DNA of 64,000 nucleotides from a virus, in the IMG/VR virus record IMGVR_UViG_3300005264_000005, positions 39,738 through 103,737 of that record. The stretch is one strand, 5' to 3'. Shown here piece by piece: positions 1 to 8,354 of the stretch. A program made the translations under genes and the position numbers. The notes under the pieces were generated by a model. That model had not been told where the DNA came from. It saw only the letters and a list, made by a program, of their open reading frames with translations, and did no database searches. The number at the start of each line of letters is the position of its first letter. Position 1 is the stretch's first letter.

Positions 1-309
1 AAGAGAAATAGGATTATGAATAACAAACTCTTTTGCTCTGATTTCACGAAGCTCTGCCTCAATATTAACAAGCACTACGTTCTTGTCTGTGCTTAAACTC
101 TTACATTTAGCTAATTCATTTACCCAGATATCTTTTGCTGTATCACCTTTAAGTATCACCTTAACTGGAACAGCACTACCTTCTACTCTCATAGAAAATG
201 CACACACAGGAATAGCCACGGCTTTCTCTACGCTACCTTTTTCTACAGATATAATTGCAGCTTCCTTAATAGATATAGATCCATTAATATTAAATTTTCG
301 TTCACTCAT
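1..309 (-). CDS. hypothetical protein, 3' end cut by window edge
   Basis: Open frame of 103 codons starting at an ATG at 309 and running off the left edge without a stop, so the C-terminus is missing. The N-terminus reads MSERKFNING. No family is recognised. It is the last visible member of a minus-strand run and sits 18 bases downstream of the next gene's stop. Confidence 0.6.
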   Translation of the reverse strand, partial: MSERKFNINGSISIKEAAIISVEKGSVEKAVAIPVCAFSMRVEGSAVPVKVILKGDTAKDIWVNELAKCKSLSTDKNVVLVNIEAELREIRAKEFVIHNPISL

Positions 310-327
310 AGTAATTTTCTCTTTACT

Positions 328-894
328 TTACTTAGATTTAGGAGTGTTACCTTTATATTTTTTAATAACACTCGCTTTATTAAAATCAGGCACAGGCTTA
401 TTCCCAGCCCGCTTAACTCTCTTTAAAACAGTATACTCGAACTTACCAGGAGCCAAGCCTTTCTCAACTAGAGGCCAGCTATTATACATCCATTGCCAGC
501 CTTCTTTTTCTAACACTGGAAGCATGTCAAGCTTCCATATATTATCACGAATGCTTAAATGTTCATACTGTATTGATAGCTCGGCAGCAACCTCAAGTCT
601 AAGTTGATCAAGTTTTTTATCAAAAATTTCCTTAACAAGACTTGCAACTAGCTCAGATATAACCTTATTAGCCTCAGCCTTATGCTCTTTTGTGAGTTTT
701 ACTTCAGGCTTAACAGGCACCTCTATGGCTGGCTGTGCAACGCCTGGCTGACTAAGTGCACCTTTATTTACTTGTGTGTCTTTTTTAATTACAGTCTTAG
801 CTTTTTGGTTCTTATTATATACTTCCCAGCAACCCCTGCAGTCAGTTCTGGGTTTACGAACCCCACCATAACCTGGATGATCTTTACATGCCAT
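328..894 (-). CDS. hypothetical protein with N-terminal Cys/His knuckle
   Basis: 188 aa. The first 25 residues contain C3, H6, C19 and C22, a possible zinc site; the middle is Lys-rich and low complexity, and the rest is mixed alpha/beta. Its start lies 2 bases after the stop of the radical SAM gene, so the two are probably cotranslated. Function unknown. Confidence 0.6.
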   Translation of the reverse strand: MACKDHPGYGGVRKPRTDCRGCWEVYNKNQKAKTVIKKDTQVNKGALSQPGVAQPAIEVPVKPEVKLTKEHKAEANKVISELVASLVKEIFDKKLDQLRLEVAAELSIQYEHLSIRDNIWKLDMLPVLEKEGWQWMYNSWPLVEKGLAPGKFEYTVLKRVKRAGNKPVPDFNKASVIKKYKGNTPKSK

Positions 895-896
895 TT

Positions 897-1649
897 CTAT
901 TCTCCTACCAAGCAGTTACTACAATAACTTTTACCACCTATTTCGCCACACATATGATCAGAGCTACAAAGCCAGCTAGTGTTAATATTAATAGGCTTAT
1001 AATATCCACCAGTCCACCTATAAAGCTCTTTATTTGCTTTGTATTCATTTAGCTGCTCCATACTTGCAAATCTTATTGGTGTAAGTATAATTCTGTCCCC
1101 AGGCAAGTCTTGATATTCACTAGGCATGCGAGCAGTTACATCATCAGTAATTCTCCAATAAGAATTAACTCCTACTGCATGATACTTAGACCCAACATCC
1201 TTACGAATATAGTTAAGTGGAGCCTTAGTAATCATACCAAGACTTACATGCAAGATATGATTACCGCTCTTTAAGACTTCTGCGAACTCTTTGTTGTATT
1301 CAAGAGACTTTGTGACGAAGACAACTCGTAAGTTTTCTTTTGTTGCTGCTTCAAGTATCTTAATAGCATCTCTGCGGACAGCAGGATCCCCAGGGTCAGA
1401 AAACTTTCCGAAGCGGACATATTTAATCCCTTTCTTTTTAGCTGCCTTACAGCTCGCTCTAAATATATCATCATTATATTCCTTTGAGATAATGTCGCTA
1501 TAAAACTGACCTCCTCTTCGGCTAGCTTTAGATCCATAGCATCCAACGCATTTATTTCTGCATCCGATTTCAAGATCTATACTAGCCTGATCAGCAATTC
1601 CTTGCTGCTTACCTCCAATATTAATTTTAACAAAATTCGCCTTGTTCAT
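897..1649 (-). CDS. radical SAM protein
   Basis: 250 aa. Residues 31-38 read CRNKCVGC, the CX3CX2C motif that ligates the radical SAM 4Fe-4S cluster. Four more cysteines at the C-terminus (CSSDHMC and CSNC) could hold an auxiliary cluster or zinc. A single small SAM barrel fits the length. The substrate cannot be read from the sequence; phage proteins of this type are generally uncharacterised. The motif is certain, the reaction unknown. Confidence 0.8.
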   Translation of the reverse strand: MNKANFVKINIGGKQQGIADQASIDLEIGCRNKCVGCYGSKASRRGGQFYSDIISKEYNDDIFRASCKAAKKKGIKYVRFGKFSDPGDPAVRRDAIKILEAATKENLRVVFVTKSLEYNKEFAEVLKSGNHILHVSLGMITKAPLNYIRKDVGSKYHAVGVNSYWRITDDVTARMPSEYQDLPGDRIILTPIRFASMEQLNEYKANKELYRWTGGYYKPININTSWLCSSDHMCGEIGGKSYCSNCLVGE

Positions 1650-1708
1650 AATATCATTTCCTCTAAAAGTTTTACTTCTACCGCCTAAGCTTAAACTTAA
1701 CGAGCCAC

Positions 1709-1930
1709 TTAGTCATTGCGAGCTATGCTAGCGTTGGCCCACATAACGCACTCTTCAAGTCCAGTTAAGGCCTGCATTCTTTCTCTGCTATTAGGACACA
1801 GTTCAACCATCATAGCGGCTAGCTCCTTAGCCTTCTCTCTCAAGGCAGTATACTTTTCAGGCTGACCAGGCTTAGGCGTATGATACATAAAAATATTATC
1901 TACATTGTAATCATCAATTACTTTTATCAC
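1709..1930 (-). CDS. acb2: Acb2-type anti-CBASS cyclic nucleotide sponge
   Basis: 73 aa starting with GTG that overlaps the upstream stop (GTGA). The pattern HTPKPGQPEKY, AKELA, CPNSRERMQALT, LEE, VMWANASIARN matches the small helical hairpin family (Acb2/Tad1 hairpin domain) common in phages. Acb2 proteins form hexamers that sequester the cyclic di- and trinucleotides made by CBASS cyclases and so block abortive infection. The family match is strong; which nucleotides this copy binds is unknown. Confidence 0.85.
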   Translation of the reverse strand: MIKVIDDYNVDNIFMYHTPKPGQPEKYTALREKAKELAAMMVELCPNSRERMQALTGLEECVMWANASIARND

Positions 1931-2061
1931 ATCTTAACCTTTCTTTTTAATAGCTCAACTTCTTTTCTTAACTCATCTAACTCATGCCCCATCTCTAACA
2001 GCAGGGGCTCAAGCTTAGATAGAGTTCTTTTTTGTTGTTTAATCTTTGAGTTCTTGCTCAT
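1927..2061 (-). CDS. small charged coiled-coil protein
   Basis: 44 aa (MSKNSKIKQQ start). The central part is a predicted helix rich in Leu, Glu and Lys. Its stop overlaps the GTG start of the Acb2 gene and its start lies inside the end of the upstream membrane gene, a tight translationally coupled arrangement. Function unknown. Confidence 0.5.
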   Translation of the reverse strand: MSKNSKIKQQKRTLSKLEPLLLEMGHELDELRKEVELLKRKVKM

Positions 2062-2347
2062 GCTTTGCCTTACCCCATAAGAAAAAGTTAGTTATAGCTC
2101 CAAGTAACCAAGAGATACCAGCAGCAGATAACCATAAGCAAGTAAAGTTAAGCCCAACTGCATATGCAAGCGATAATAGCACTGCAAACCAAAAACTACA
2201 ACACAGCTGACAATAAGCTAATGGTGCAAATTCTCCAGTGTTCTCAAGCCACCAAGTACGAGCGTCTTCAAATCCAGGACTGTAAAGCCAAGCAGAACTA
2301 AGGCCAAATGTTCCAAATACAATTAAGAAAATAAACATTAAATCCAT
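2039..2347 (-). CDS. DUF1360-like membrane protein
   Basis: 102 aa with two or three hydrophobic segments (residues 3-20, about 48-65 and 68-88) and a CQLCCSFW motif before the second. CxxC followed by an aromatic next to a membrane helix is typical of DUF1360-type phage membrane proteins. Family call moderate, function unknown. Confidence 0.6.
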   Translation of the reverse strand: MDLMFIFLIVFGTFGLSSAWLYSPGFEDARTWWLENTGEFAPLAYCQLCCSFWFAVLLSLAYAVGLNFTCLWLSAAGISWLLGAITNFFLWGKAKHEQELKD

Positions 2348-2670
2348 TACAGAGCTCCTGACTTATTGAAAGGTAAATCTAACCGCTCTCCATTTTCATT
2401 AAGTGTAGTCGCAGGCTTAAGTACATCTGGTACGTCATCATCTCTAAAATAGGTACCCTTAGGGAATACTGGCTTAGTTGGCACGATTTGATCATAGGGA
2501 TCACTGGATAAGCTTTTGTACCAGTCTGTCATCATTTCAAATTGCGTGGTAGTGAGTGTTACCTCACCAAGAAAGTCGTCTTTAATTAATAATCTTTCAG
2601 TACCAACAAATTCAATGGTTGGACATTTACATATTGGAGGAGAACAGGCCGTGAATTTATTCTGACTCAT
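2347..2670 (-). CDS. hypothetical protein
   Basis: 107 aa, soluble, with an N-terminal cluster of three cysteines (CSPPICKC). It overlaps the start of the downstream gene by one base and the end of the upstream TSCPD gene. No family recognised. Confidence 0.5.
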   Translation of the reverse strand: MSQNKFTACSPPICKCPTIEFVGTERLLIKDDFLGEVTLTTTQFEMMTDWYKSLSSDPYDQIVPTKPVFPKGTYFRDDDVPDVLKPATTLNENGERLDLPFNKSGAL

Positions 2671-2923
2671 TAGTTATTCCTTTATCTAGATATTGTTGTA
2701 GTGCTTGTGCAAGTTGATCTACACAGCTAGTATCTCTACTCCCACACTTAACATCTTTAAGCATGGAGATAGCTACGGATATATTTGAACCTTCTATAAA
2801 GCGAGCAACAGTAGAAAGTGCGCCAGGACAACCGCCGTTGAATTTTACATCAACGACAGTCCCATTATCTTCTACGTCAAACTCGATACTCTTAGCGCAA
2901 GTTCCAGTTGTTTTAAAGTTCAT
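2657..2923 (-). CDS. TSCPD domain protein (TIGR03905-like)
   Basis: 88 aa from the internal ATG at 2923. The features KTTGTCAKSIEF, GGCPGALSTVARFIEG and CGSRDTSCVDQLA match the stand-alone TSCPD domain, which is also found at the C-terminus of B12-dependent ribonucleotide reductases and is thought to bind zinc or nucleic acid. The family's usual CPDQ is CVDQ here. A longer frame upstream adds 15 residues that look like non-coding sequence. Confidence 0.75.
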   Translation of the reverse strand: MNFKTTGTCAKSIEFDVEDNGTVVDVKFNGGCPGALSTVARFIEGSNISVAISMLKDVKCGSRDTSCVDQLAQALQQYLDKGITNESE

Positions 2924-3338
2924 CAACACTATCTTTTCTCTTATTAGTAAAGTCAGGAAAGTCATCATATTCTGCAGGAACAGAGCCTCGCTCTATCATC
3001 TCAAGTAAATGAACGATAGAGGTTAAGTTCCAAATAGCTTGAACTAAATGGTCCTCATCTCTATACCCTTCCAAGAATTGATTCATATGACGCTTAGCTG
3101 AATTATAGAATCGAGAAAGAGGCATGCCTTTCTCCCAATTTCTATCGGCATACTTGGCTACGCCACCCTCATACAACACTGCAAGTCTCCGCTCTAATAT
3201 TGGAGAAATAAGATCAAATCTACCTCGCCCAATGTCAGGCTCGCGCATCATGCCAGTTTCAGTAGTAGCTCTGTCGCCACCATCTTTTAATATGTGCTTC
3301 ACTGGCGGTACAAGTACTCGTGCTGGATGTATTTTCAT
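2913..3338 (-). CDS. dATP/dGTP diphosphohydrolase N-terminal domain-like protein (DUF5664)
   Basis: 141 aa from the ATG at 3338, 7 bases after GGTGGAG; an alternative GTG starts at 3350. Residues G-R-FDLISP, GVAKYADRNWEKG, SAKRHMNQF, YRDEDHLVQAIWN form the MazG-related all-alpha pattern of this family. Related phage enzymes hydrolyse dATP/dGTP to shape the nucleotide pool (MazZ in Z-DNA phages), but no PurZ-like gene is in this window, so a Z genome cannot be claimed. Confidence 0.75.
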   Translation of the reverse strand: MKIHPARVLVPPVKHILKDGGDRATTETGMMREPDIGRGRFDLISPILERRLAVLYEGGVAKYADRNWEKGMPLSRFYNSAKRHMNQFLEGYRDEDHLVQAIWNLTSIVHLLEMIERGSVPAEYDDFPDFTNKRKDSVDEL

Positions 3339-3352
3339 ATTATTCTCCACCT

Positions 3353-3574
3353 TTAATCATATGTTTCACCATCTCGCTCATAAATTTCCCCGTCATCTAA
3401 AGGGCACCATTTAGGGAAGCCAAATTCCTCACAGTCATCATCTTTATCATAAATCATATATTTAGAGTAAATATGCTTATTGGTGATAGAACAAATATCC
3501 TCTACCGCTCCACCATCTCTACGACAAGGACAATTTCTACATGACTTAACTATCTTATAAAAAACTTTACTCAT
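3353..3574 (-). CDS. small Cys-rich protein
   Basis: 73 aa from ATG 3574 (MSKVFYKIV). Cysteines occur as CRNCPCRR, C(E), and WCPL near the C-terminus, a layout common in small phage proteins with a zinc or disulfide fold. The start overlaps the stop of the VWA gene. Function unknown. Confidence 0.6.
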   Translation of the reverse strand: MSKVFYKIVKSCRNCPCRRDGGAVEDICSITNKHIYSKYMIYDKDDDCEEFGFPKWCPLDDGEIYERDGETYD

Positions 3575-4214
3575 TATCTTTCCTATCTGCTTCACTAAAA
3601 AAGTCAAAGTTAGTTCCTTTTAAGCTTACATCAACACTACTGCGATACTCAGATACACTAGCTGATACAGAGGCAAACATAGTTTGAGTTCCAATAGAAT
3701 CACTATTATAGCTCATGGCCTTACCGCTCTTGATACCAAATTTAGCACCTGTAGCAATAGCATCTTGACCTGCGCCTAGATAAATAAAGTCCCACTTACA
3801 CTCGTCCTCTTTAAAGTCAATCATTTCCTTGATAGTTGCACCATCAAATCCAGTAGACTTATTCTCATGTCCATCGGTTTGAATGACAAAGATAACATTG
3901 TCAGGCTTATTATCATCATCTAAGCCATCAATATAATCTGAAGTATCATGGATTGTATTACCTATAGCATCGAATAATGCCGTCATGCCACGAGGCACAT
4001 AAGTTTTATTGTTAAGTTCAGGGATAGACATGATATCTTTTGTACGGTGTAAAGTTTCAATTTCATGATCAAACTGCACGAGAGTCATGGTACAGAAACC
4101 ATTAGCTTCCTTTTGATCGTTTAGAAATTGATTAAATCCACCAATAGTATCTTTCTTAACATTGCCCATTGATCCAGAGCGGTCGATTATAAATGCGATG
4201 TGAGTTTTTGACAT
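3567..4214 (-). CDS. von Willebrand factor A domain protein
   Basis: 215 aa, almost entirely one VWA domain. The metal-ion-dependent adhesion site is complete: DRSGS at residues 11-15, the threonine in RGMTALFDA and the aspartate in QTDG. VWA domains mediate metal-dependent protein interaction; a partner ATPase is not visible beside it. Stand-alone VWA proteins of this kind recur in phages and in stress-response loci. Role here unknown. Confidence 0.8.
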   Translation of the reverse strand: MSKTHIAFIIDRSGSMGNVKKDTIGGFNQFLNDQKEANGFCTMTLVQFDHEIETLHRTKDIMSIPELNNKTYVPRGMTALFDAIGNTIHDTSDYIDGLDDDNKPDNVIFVIQTDGHENKSTGFDGATIKEMIDFKEDECKWDFIYLGAGQDAIATGAKFGIKSGKAMSYNSDSIGTQTMFASVSASVSEYRSSVDVSLKGTNFDFFSEADRKDNE

Positions 4215-4244
4215 ATTATGTCTCCTATAAATTAAAATGTTTTA

Positions 4245-4574
4245 TTAGCATAACGTAAGTAGCCTTAAGAAGCCATAGCCTCCAATGCCATCATCAATTC
4301 TTTGCTTAATTGCTAAAATTCTATTGTATAATACAGATCCCTCAACCATAAGTTCCTCGAATATAGGAATAAAGTCATCTGAACGAAGCTTAGATATAAG
4401 AATAGGGTCTCCTGAGCCATCGGTCTTGATTACATAGCTAGACCATATACCAGAATTAGGATGTGTATGTGCATAGTGAATAAATTCATCATATGAATAT
4501 ACTCTAGTCCCCATAGCCGTAGCTCCATGACAACCAGTTCCAAATTTAATAAAGGCTATATTTTCTCTAATCAT
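4245..4574 (-). CDS. hypothetical protein
   Basis: 109 aa, soluble, Gly-rich at both ends. It belongs to the same minus-strand run as the VWA gene, with a 30-base gap. No recognised family. Confidence 0.5.
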   Translation of the reverse strand: MIRENIAFIKFGTGCHGATAMGTRVYSYDEFIHYAHTHPNSGIWSSYVIKTDGSGDPILISKLRSDDFIPIFEELMVEGSVLYNRILAIKQRIDDGIGGYGFLRLLTLC

Positions 4575-4601
4575 ATTGTGTTTCCTGTAAGTTATTGTCC
4601 A

Positions 4602-4910
4602 TTATGTTGCTTTCTTAGCCATGCTGTTGTTTTTTTGATCAAATAAAGAATAAGTTCTATTGCCTATAACTGAGTTAGTCATACGCTTAAACAAATCATT
4701 ATGAATATGATTAGAGAGGTAGGTTTCAAAGTGAGTTTTCTTTAAAGATTTAATTTTTACTGGAATAAAGTCTATATTAACGCCAATGAGATAGTCATCA
4801 TGTGTATCAGTTAGTCTTCCGCTATTTTGTAGGTCTAGATAAGTTTCTATAGTAAAAAGCCTACAGTCCCTAAAGAATCTACTCTTTTTAATTCTTGCTA
4901 TCATGAACAT
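4602..4910 (-). CDS. hypothetical protein, first gene of the leftmost minus-strand run
   Basis: 102 aa from ATG 4910, preceded by AAGGAC. The open frame continues upstream to 5024 but without a ribosome site. It is basic with short beta-like stretches. The promoter for the leftward run should lie in the gap upstream. Confidence 0.45.
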   Translation of the reverse strand: MFMIARIKKSRFFRDCRLFTIETYLDLQNSGRLTDTHDDYLIGVNIDFIPVKIKSLKKTHFETYLSNHIHNDLFKRMTNSVIGNRTYSLFDQKNNSMAKKAT

Positions 4911-5153
4911 ACTATGTGTCCTTAGTTTTAATAATGTATTGTTTTGGTGTGTTGAGTCGCACAAAGGGTATTTCAAAAAGGATGGCATGAGAGGAGTGTC
5001 CAAATGGACAAAAGGATAAAGCACTGAGCCCCTACAAAATGCAGAGGCCCAGAATAGCAGATCCGAAAAATACCACTAAGAGGTTTTCAAGCTCTAGTGT
5101 GTGATTATAATTCAGATAACGTTATTAACACATAGATACCAAAAGGAGGTAAT
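4911..5153. promoter_or_regulatory. divergent intergenic region
   Basis: 243-base gap between divergent starts, the only such place in the window. It should carry promoters for both directions. Small hairpins are visible (GTCC-AAAT-GGAC near 5000; AGAG/CTCT near 5080), and AAAGGAGGT precedes the plus-strand start. No consensus sigma-70 promoter was clear. Confidence 0.35.
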
Positions 5154-5405
5154 ATGACATCACGTAACGCAGGATCCAATCACCCATTATATGGGAAAAG
5201 TGGAAAATTTTTAATTACACATATAAAGACTGGTAAGTCTTTTGAGGTAACAGGCATATATCACTGGGCTAAACTAAAAGGCTTAAATGCCACAGCTCTA
5301 CTAGAGATAGCAAATAATAAGCCTATTATAAAACCAAACGGTAAGATTACATTTAGAAGACAACATAAAGGATATGTATGTAAAAGAATTATTCAGGAAG
5401 AATAA
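5154..5405 (+). CDS. NUMOD-like DNA-binding fragment of a homing endonuclease
   Basis: 83 aa with a very strong ribosome site (AAAGGAGGTAAT) before the ATG. SNHPLYGKSG resembles the NUMOD3 repeat of intron endonucleases, and the rest resembles the helix-turn-helix DNA-binding modules that accompany them. No HNH or GIY-YIG catalytic part follows, so it may be a remnant or a small DNA-binding regulator. It is the only convincing plus-strand gene and overlaps the convergent gene by 17 bases, which suggests independent insertion. Confidence 0.6.
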   Translation: MTSRNAGSNHPLYGKSGKFLITHIKTGKSFEVTGIYHWAKLKGLNATALLEIANNKPIIKPNGKITFRRQHKGYVCKRIIQEE

Positions 5406-5979
5406 TATTAAACTTATCGCCATATCCCATAAGCATATCTAAAACATCATTGCCATAGTTAACATATTCGATTTCTCCAATATAACTAGACAGTGAATCC
5501 AATACAATCTTCTCTCTCCATGCCGATTCTAGCTGCCACCAGCACAGAGACATATTAAGATTAGAATGTCCTTCTGTAATTTGTAATCTAGAAATAGACA
5601 ATGCTAAGTTAAAAGGATCACGAGATTCAATTATATTAATATCTGTACCTATTTGATAAAAATCACACAGCTCAGATATATGAACACCATTAATTGTTGT
5701 AATACTAGTTAATTCAATACTAAAGGCATCTTCTATTTTGCTAGCTATTAATACAGTATCTTCAAATAAGGTTTTATAATAAGAACAAGTCTCTGGTCCA
5801 CGCATAGATTTAACATTAATCCAGCTATCTCGTAAAATATGCTTAACTTCACTAAAATTTTGATTGAAGGACTTTAGGTCACTAACTTCAAGCTGAATTA
5901 AAGTACCTTGATCAGCTAAGTATCTTAGCTTATTTGCGTCGAATTTATTGCCTATATTAATCTTAGTAATGGTCTCCAT
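5389..5979 (-). CDS. hypothetical protein
   Basis: 196 aa, soluble, leucine-rich, with no motif recognised. It is followed 10 bases upstream by the NYN gene and ends inside the convergent plus-strand gene. Confidence 0.5.
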   Translation of the reverse strand: METITKINIGNKFDANKLRYLADQGTLIQLEVSDLKSFNQNFSEVKHILRDSWINVKSMRGPETCSYYKTLFEDTVLIASKIEDAFSIELTSITTINGVHISELCDFYQIGTDINIIESRDPFNLALSISRLQITEGHSNLNMSLCWWQLESAWREKIVLDSLSSYIGEIEYVNYGNDVLDMLMGYGDKFNIILPE

Positions 5980-5989
5980 GTTAAGCCTC

Positions 5990-6457
5990 TTAGTTTTTAG
6001 GTATTACATCACTGTAGTCTTCTAAATACTGTACATTATCTGCAATCTTTAATAATTCAAGGGAAGTGAAATCTCTAGCACCGATAACTGTAGTAATAGC
6101 ACCTTGCTTAGAGCATAAATCTAAAGCATATGCAAAGTGGCCGTCTCCTGAAACGATAATAACTGCATCTGGTTTTAAATTCTTATAGTCATTCGTTAAG
6201 TCTGCAATTAAGATATGATCTACATTAGTATCTTGACCAATATCAATTGTGACACACTTGTAACCATTATTACATAAGTATGTAATAAAACCTTTTTGTG
6301 AATCTGAATCTTGATCAAGCGCCATATACGATGTAGCTTTAATTACATCGTACTTTTTATTTACTTCATCTAACAGACATTTAAAATTTAACTTCTTATA
6401 TCTGAAAAAAATATTGTTCTGATCAATACACATAATAGCTGTTGGCTTATTTGCCAT
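5990..6457 (-). CDS. NYN/PIN-like (LabA/DUF88-type) ribonuclease domain protein
   Basis: 155 aa, one compact domain. The acidic residues expected of the NYN active site are present: CIDQNN near residues 10-15, DTNVDHILIADL in the middle and SGDGHFA near residue 100. NYN domains are metal-dependent RNA nucleases related to PIN domains. The overall pattern is clear; the RNA target is unknown. Confidence 0.75.
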   Translation of the reverse strand: MANKPTAIMCIDQNNIFFRYKKLNFKCLLDEVNKKYDVIKATSYMALDQDSDSQKGFITYLCNNGYKCVTIDIGQDTNVDHILIADLTNDYKNLKPDAVIIVSGDGHFAYALDLCSKQGAITTVIGARDFTSLELLKIADNVQYLEDYSDVIPKN

Positions 6458-6467
6458 AAATTACTCC

Positions 6468-7091
6468 TTAAGAATATGTTACTTTAAATGCTAGGTTCAA
6501 CATAGTAGTTGGCCTACTGGCTTTATATGTAAATGTATGAACATGCTCAACTTTACAGTTATGACTCTCCGCTATCTCGGAAATTGCATGAGAAATATCA
6601 TCTTGATTCTTAATTGCAAGCCTATGCATATTAACACCAATGCCAGTTATTTGAAATGTGAAAAACACTAAGCCACCGTTAGCGACATGTTGCTTTTCAA
6701 AAACTTTGTCAATTAAGGAAGCCGTACAATTAGGCTTACCGTTATCATAGAAAAAAGTACAGAAATCTAGGTTTACTACATCATAGAAACGCTTATGATC
6801 AAACTCACAAAAGTGCTTATATGCATCAATTGGAACAAGATGCTTAAATTGAACTTTCAACTTCTCATATTCGCCTGATTCATTCCAGCTTTTAAGTTTA
6901 GGAAGATTATTTTCACAAATAGTCATGAATTTAACATCTAAATTATCAGCATAGTAATTAGCACCAATACCGCCACCTAAAAATTCAAAAAAACGAAGAT
7001 CTTTATTATCTATATAGCTCTTAATTACAGCAACATTTTGAGGCCTTGAATACTTTTCTTTATTATCATTATTATCTTCAGTTTTGCTCAT
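6468..7091 (-). CDS. Rossmann-fold methyltransferase-like protein
   Basis: 207 aa. FFEFLGGGIGANYYA resembles the SAM-binding glycine loop, MTICENN the acidic strand-2 end, and VVNLDFC a motif IV-like strand. It is not a standard DNA methyltransferase because NPPY/DPPY is absent. The call is inference from fold pattern. Confidence 0.45.
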   Translation of the reverse strand: MSKTEDNNDNKEKYSRPQNVAVIKSYIDNKDLRFFEFLGGGIGANYYADNLDVKFMTICENNLPKLKSWNESGEYEKLKVQFKHLVPIDAYKHFCEFDHKRFYDVVNLDFCTFFYDNGKPNCTASLIDKVFEKQHVANGGLVFFTFQITGIGVNMHRLAIKNQDDISHAISEIAESHNCKVEHVHTFTYKASRPTTMLNLAFKVTYS

Positions 7092-7104
7092 AAATAACTC
7101 CGTT

Positions 7105-7129
7105 TAAAAGCCCCCGGTTTCCCAGGGGC
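7105..7129 (-). terminator. intrinsic terminator
   Basis: On the minus strand GCCCCTGG-GAAA-CCGGGGGC forms an 8-bp GC-rich stem with a GAAA tetraloop, followed by TTTTAAA. It closes the 7.1-14 kb transcript region before the methyltransferase-like gene. Confidence 0.8.
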
Positions 7130-7137
7130 AATCAAAT

Positions 7138-7620
7138 TTACTTACTCTTGTTCATTGCAGCTTCTCGAGCACGCTCTTCTGACTCAAGCGCCTCCTCTAC
7201 AGCAAAACGCTGTGCATGAACCTCAAACCACTTAGCAATAGCATAAGCTTCGTCAGACTCTAGGCTGATATTAGCTTTCTTATCACCCTCTCTCATCATG
7301 ATAGAAACCTTACCATTATAGATATTAGCAGTGAGCTGCTTTTTAGCATCGCCTTTGCCTACACTTTTGCTCATATCAGCAAATTTCTTCAGCTCAACTT
7401 CAACTCCCTGAGACATTCCCAAGAACTTAAAAGATGCTTGAAACATTTCAAGGGTTCTAAAAGAAATACTACAAGTTTTATCATAATCAAATCTTACTTC
7501 GCCAGCTTGTGGCTGACCCTTGCTTGCTCCTGCAATGCCTGGAGTGATACGGATAAAAGCTCTTTTCTCTGCGCCCCATATAGACAGCTCGATTACTGAA
7601 TTAGTGCGATAAATTCTCAT
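7138..7620 (-). CDS. hypothetical protein
   Basis: 160 aa, beta-rich first half and a helical, charged C-terminus (about residues 125-160). It ends just before the terminator at 7105. The position beside a SpoVG-like gene suggests, but does not show, a nucleic-acid role. Confidence 0.5.
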   Translation of the reverse strand: MRIYRTNSVIELSIWGAEKRAFIRITPGIAGASKGQPQAGEVRFDYDKTCSISFRTLEMFQASFKFLGMSQGVEVELKKFADMSKSVGKGDAKKQLTANIYNGKVSIMMREGDKKANISLESDEAYAIAKWFEVHAQRFAVEEALESEERAREAAMNKSK

Positions 7621-7640
7621 ACTTGTTCTCCTAGTTTAAA

Positions 7641-8051
7641 TTAACCCCAGGTAATTGTCTTTTTACCTGGGCTCTTTTCTGCCGTTTCAACAGAATCCTT
7701 TTTAGCTTCCTCAGCGTCTTTGACAACAGGATTAGTGGCCATAACAACATCAACCTTCTTTTCAGAGGCTTTTCCGCCATTAGTAATGCCCATCTTCTTA
7801 TTAAATTCAGAAACGATATGGTCCCCAATCTTATCTTTTGCTTCCATAGATGTAAAGGTAACTAATGCTACGTAATCACCATCAGCCTTTTTCTTTTGAG
7901 GCCAAGAGATAAAAAGTCTACCGTCTTTACCTGACTTTATAATAGTAAATTTTACAACAAGAGCTTCATTGAATGTAATCATTCCATATCCAACGCCACT
8001 GCCTGTATCAAAATTTGAAACAAAAACTTTAGTTTCAGTAATTTTTAACAT
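7641..8051 (-). CDS. SpoVG-family protein
   Basis: 136 aa. The first 85 residues follow SpoVG: a short N-terminal strand, FNEALVVKFTIIK, GRLFISWPQKK-DGDY and a C-terminal helix. SpoVG proteins bind DNA and RNA in Bacillus, Borrelia and others. The extra acidic/Lys-rich tail of about 50 residues is not part of the core. Phage SpoVG proteins are known but their role is not settled. Confidence 0.7.
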   Translation of the reverse strand: MLKITETKVFVSNFDTGSGVGYGMITFNEALVVKFTIIKSGKDGRLFISWPQKKKADGDYVALVTFTSMEAKDKIGDHIVSEFNKKMGITNGGKASEKKVDVVMATNPVVKDAEEAKKDSVETAEKSPGKKTITWG

Positions 8052-8063
8052 ACTTTCTCCTTA

Positions 8064-8354
8064 TTAAATACGTACAACAGCGCCTTTTTTGGCTTCATAC
8101 ATACCTGGCTTCTCATCTGATAAGCTATTAAATAGCTCAAAAATAATATCACTTAATTGGTCAATAAGGCTTCCGCTAAATAACATAGTACCTTCATGCT
8201 TCAATACTGAAACAGGACCTTCACCGCTATTGAGATCAATTTGAAACTTATTTAAAACAAGAGCAATATCAGGACCATCTTCAATTTTCACTGAAGCAGA
8301 CCCAGAAGACTCTCCTGTTTTGCTTATGATAATCTTTTTAATTATAAATGACAT
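8064..8354 (-). CDS. hypothetical protein
   Basis: 96 aa, beta-strand rich, similar in size to the SpoVG core but without its motif. It overlaps the stop of the upstream P-loop gene by 17 bases. Confidence 0.5.
   Translation of the reverse strand: MSFIIKKIIISKTGESSGSASVKIEDGPDIALVLNKFQIDLNSGEGPVSVLKHEGTMLFSGSLIDQLSDIIFELFNSLSDEKPGMYEAKKGAVVRI

Noticed and set aside
83-607. 174-codon plus-strand frame at the left end
   Set aside because: Antisense to two minus-strand genes with better starts; low-complexity hydrophobic translation and no ribosome site.
2913-3338. Z-DNA (2-aminoadenine) genome
   Set aside because: Needs PurZ and usually DatZ; neither is visible in this window.
3567-4214. VWA protein as part of the Ro60 system
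   Set aside because: It has no TROVE repeats and is 40 kb away; shared VWA fold is not evidence of a link.
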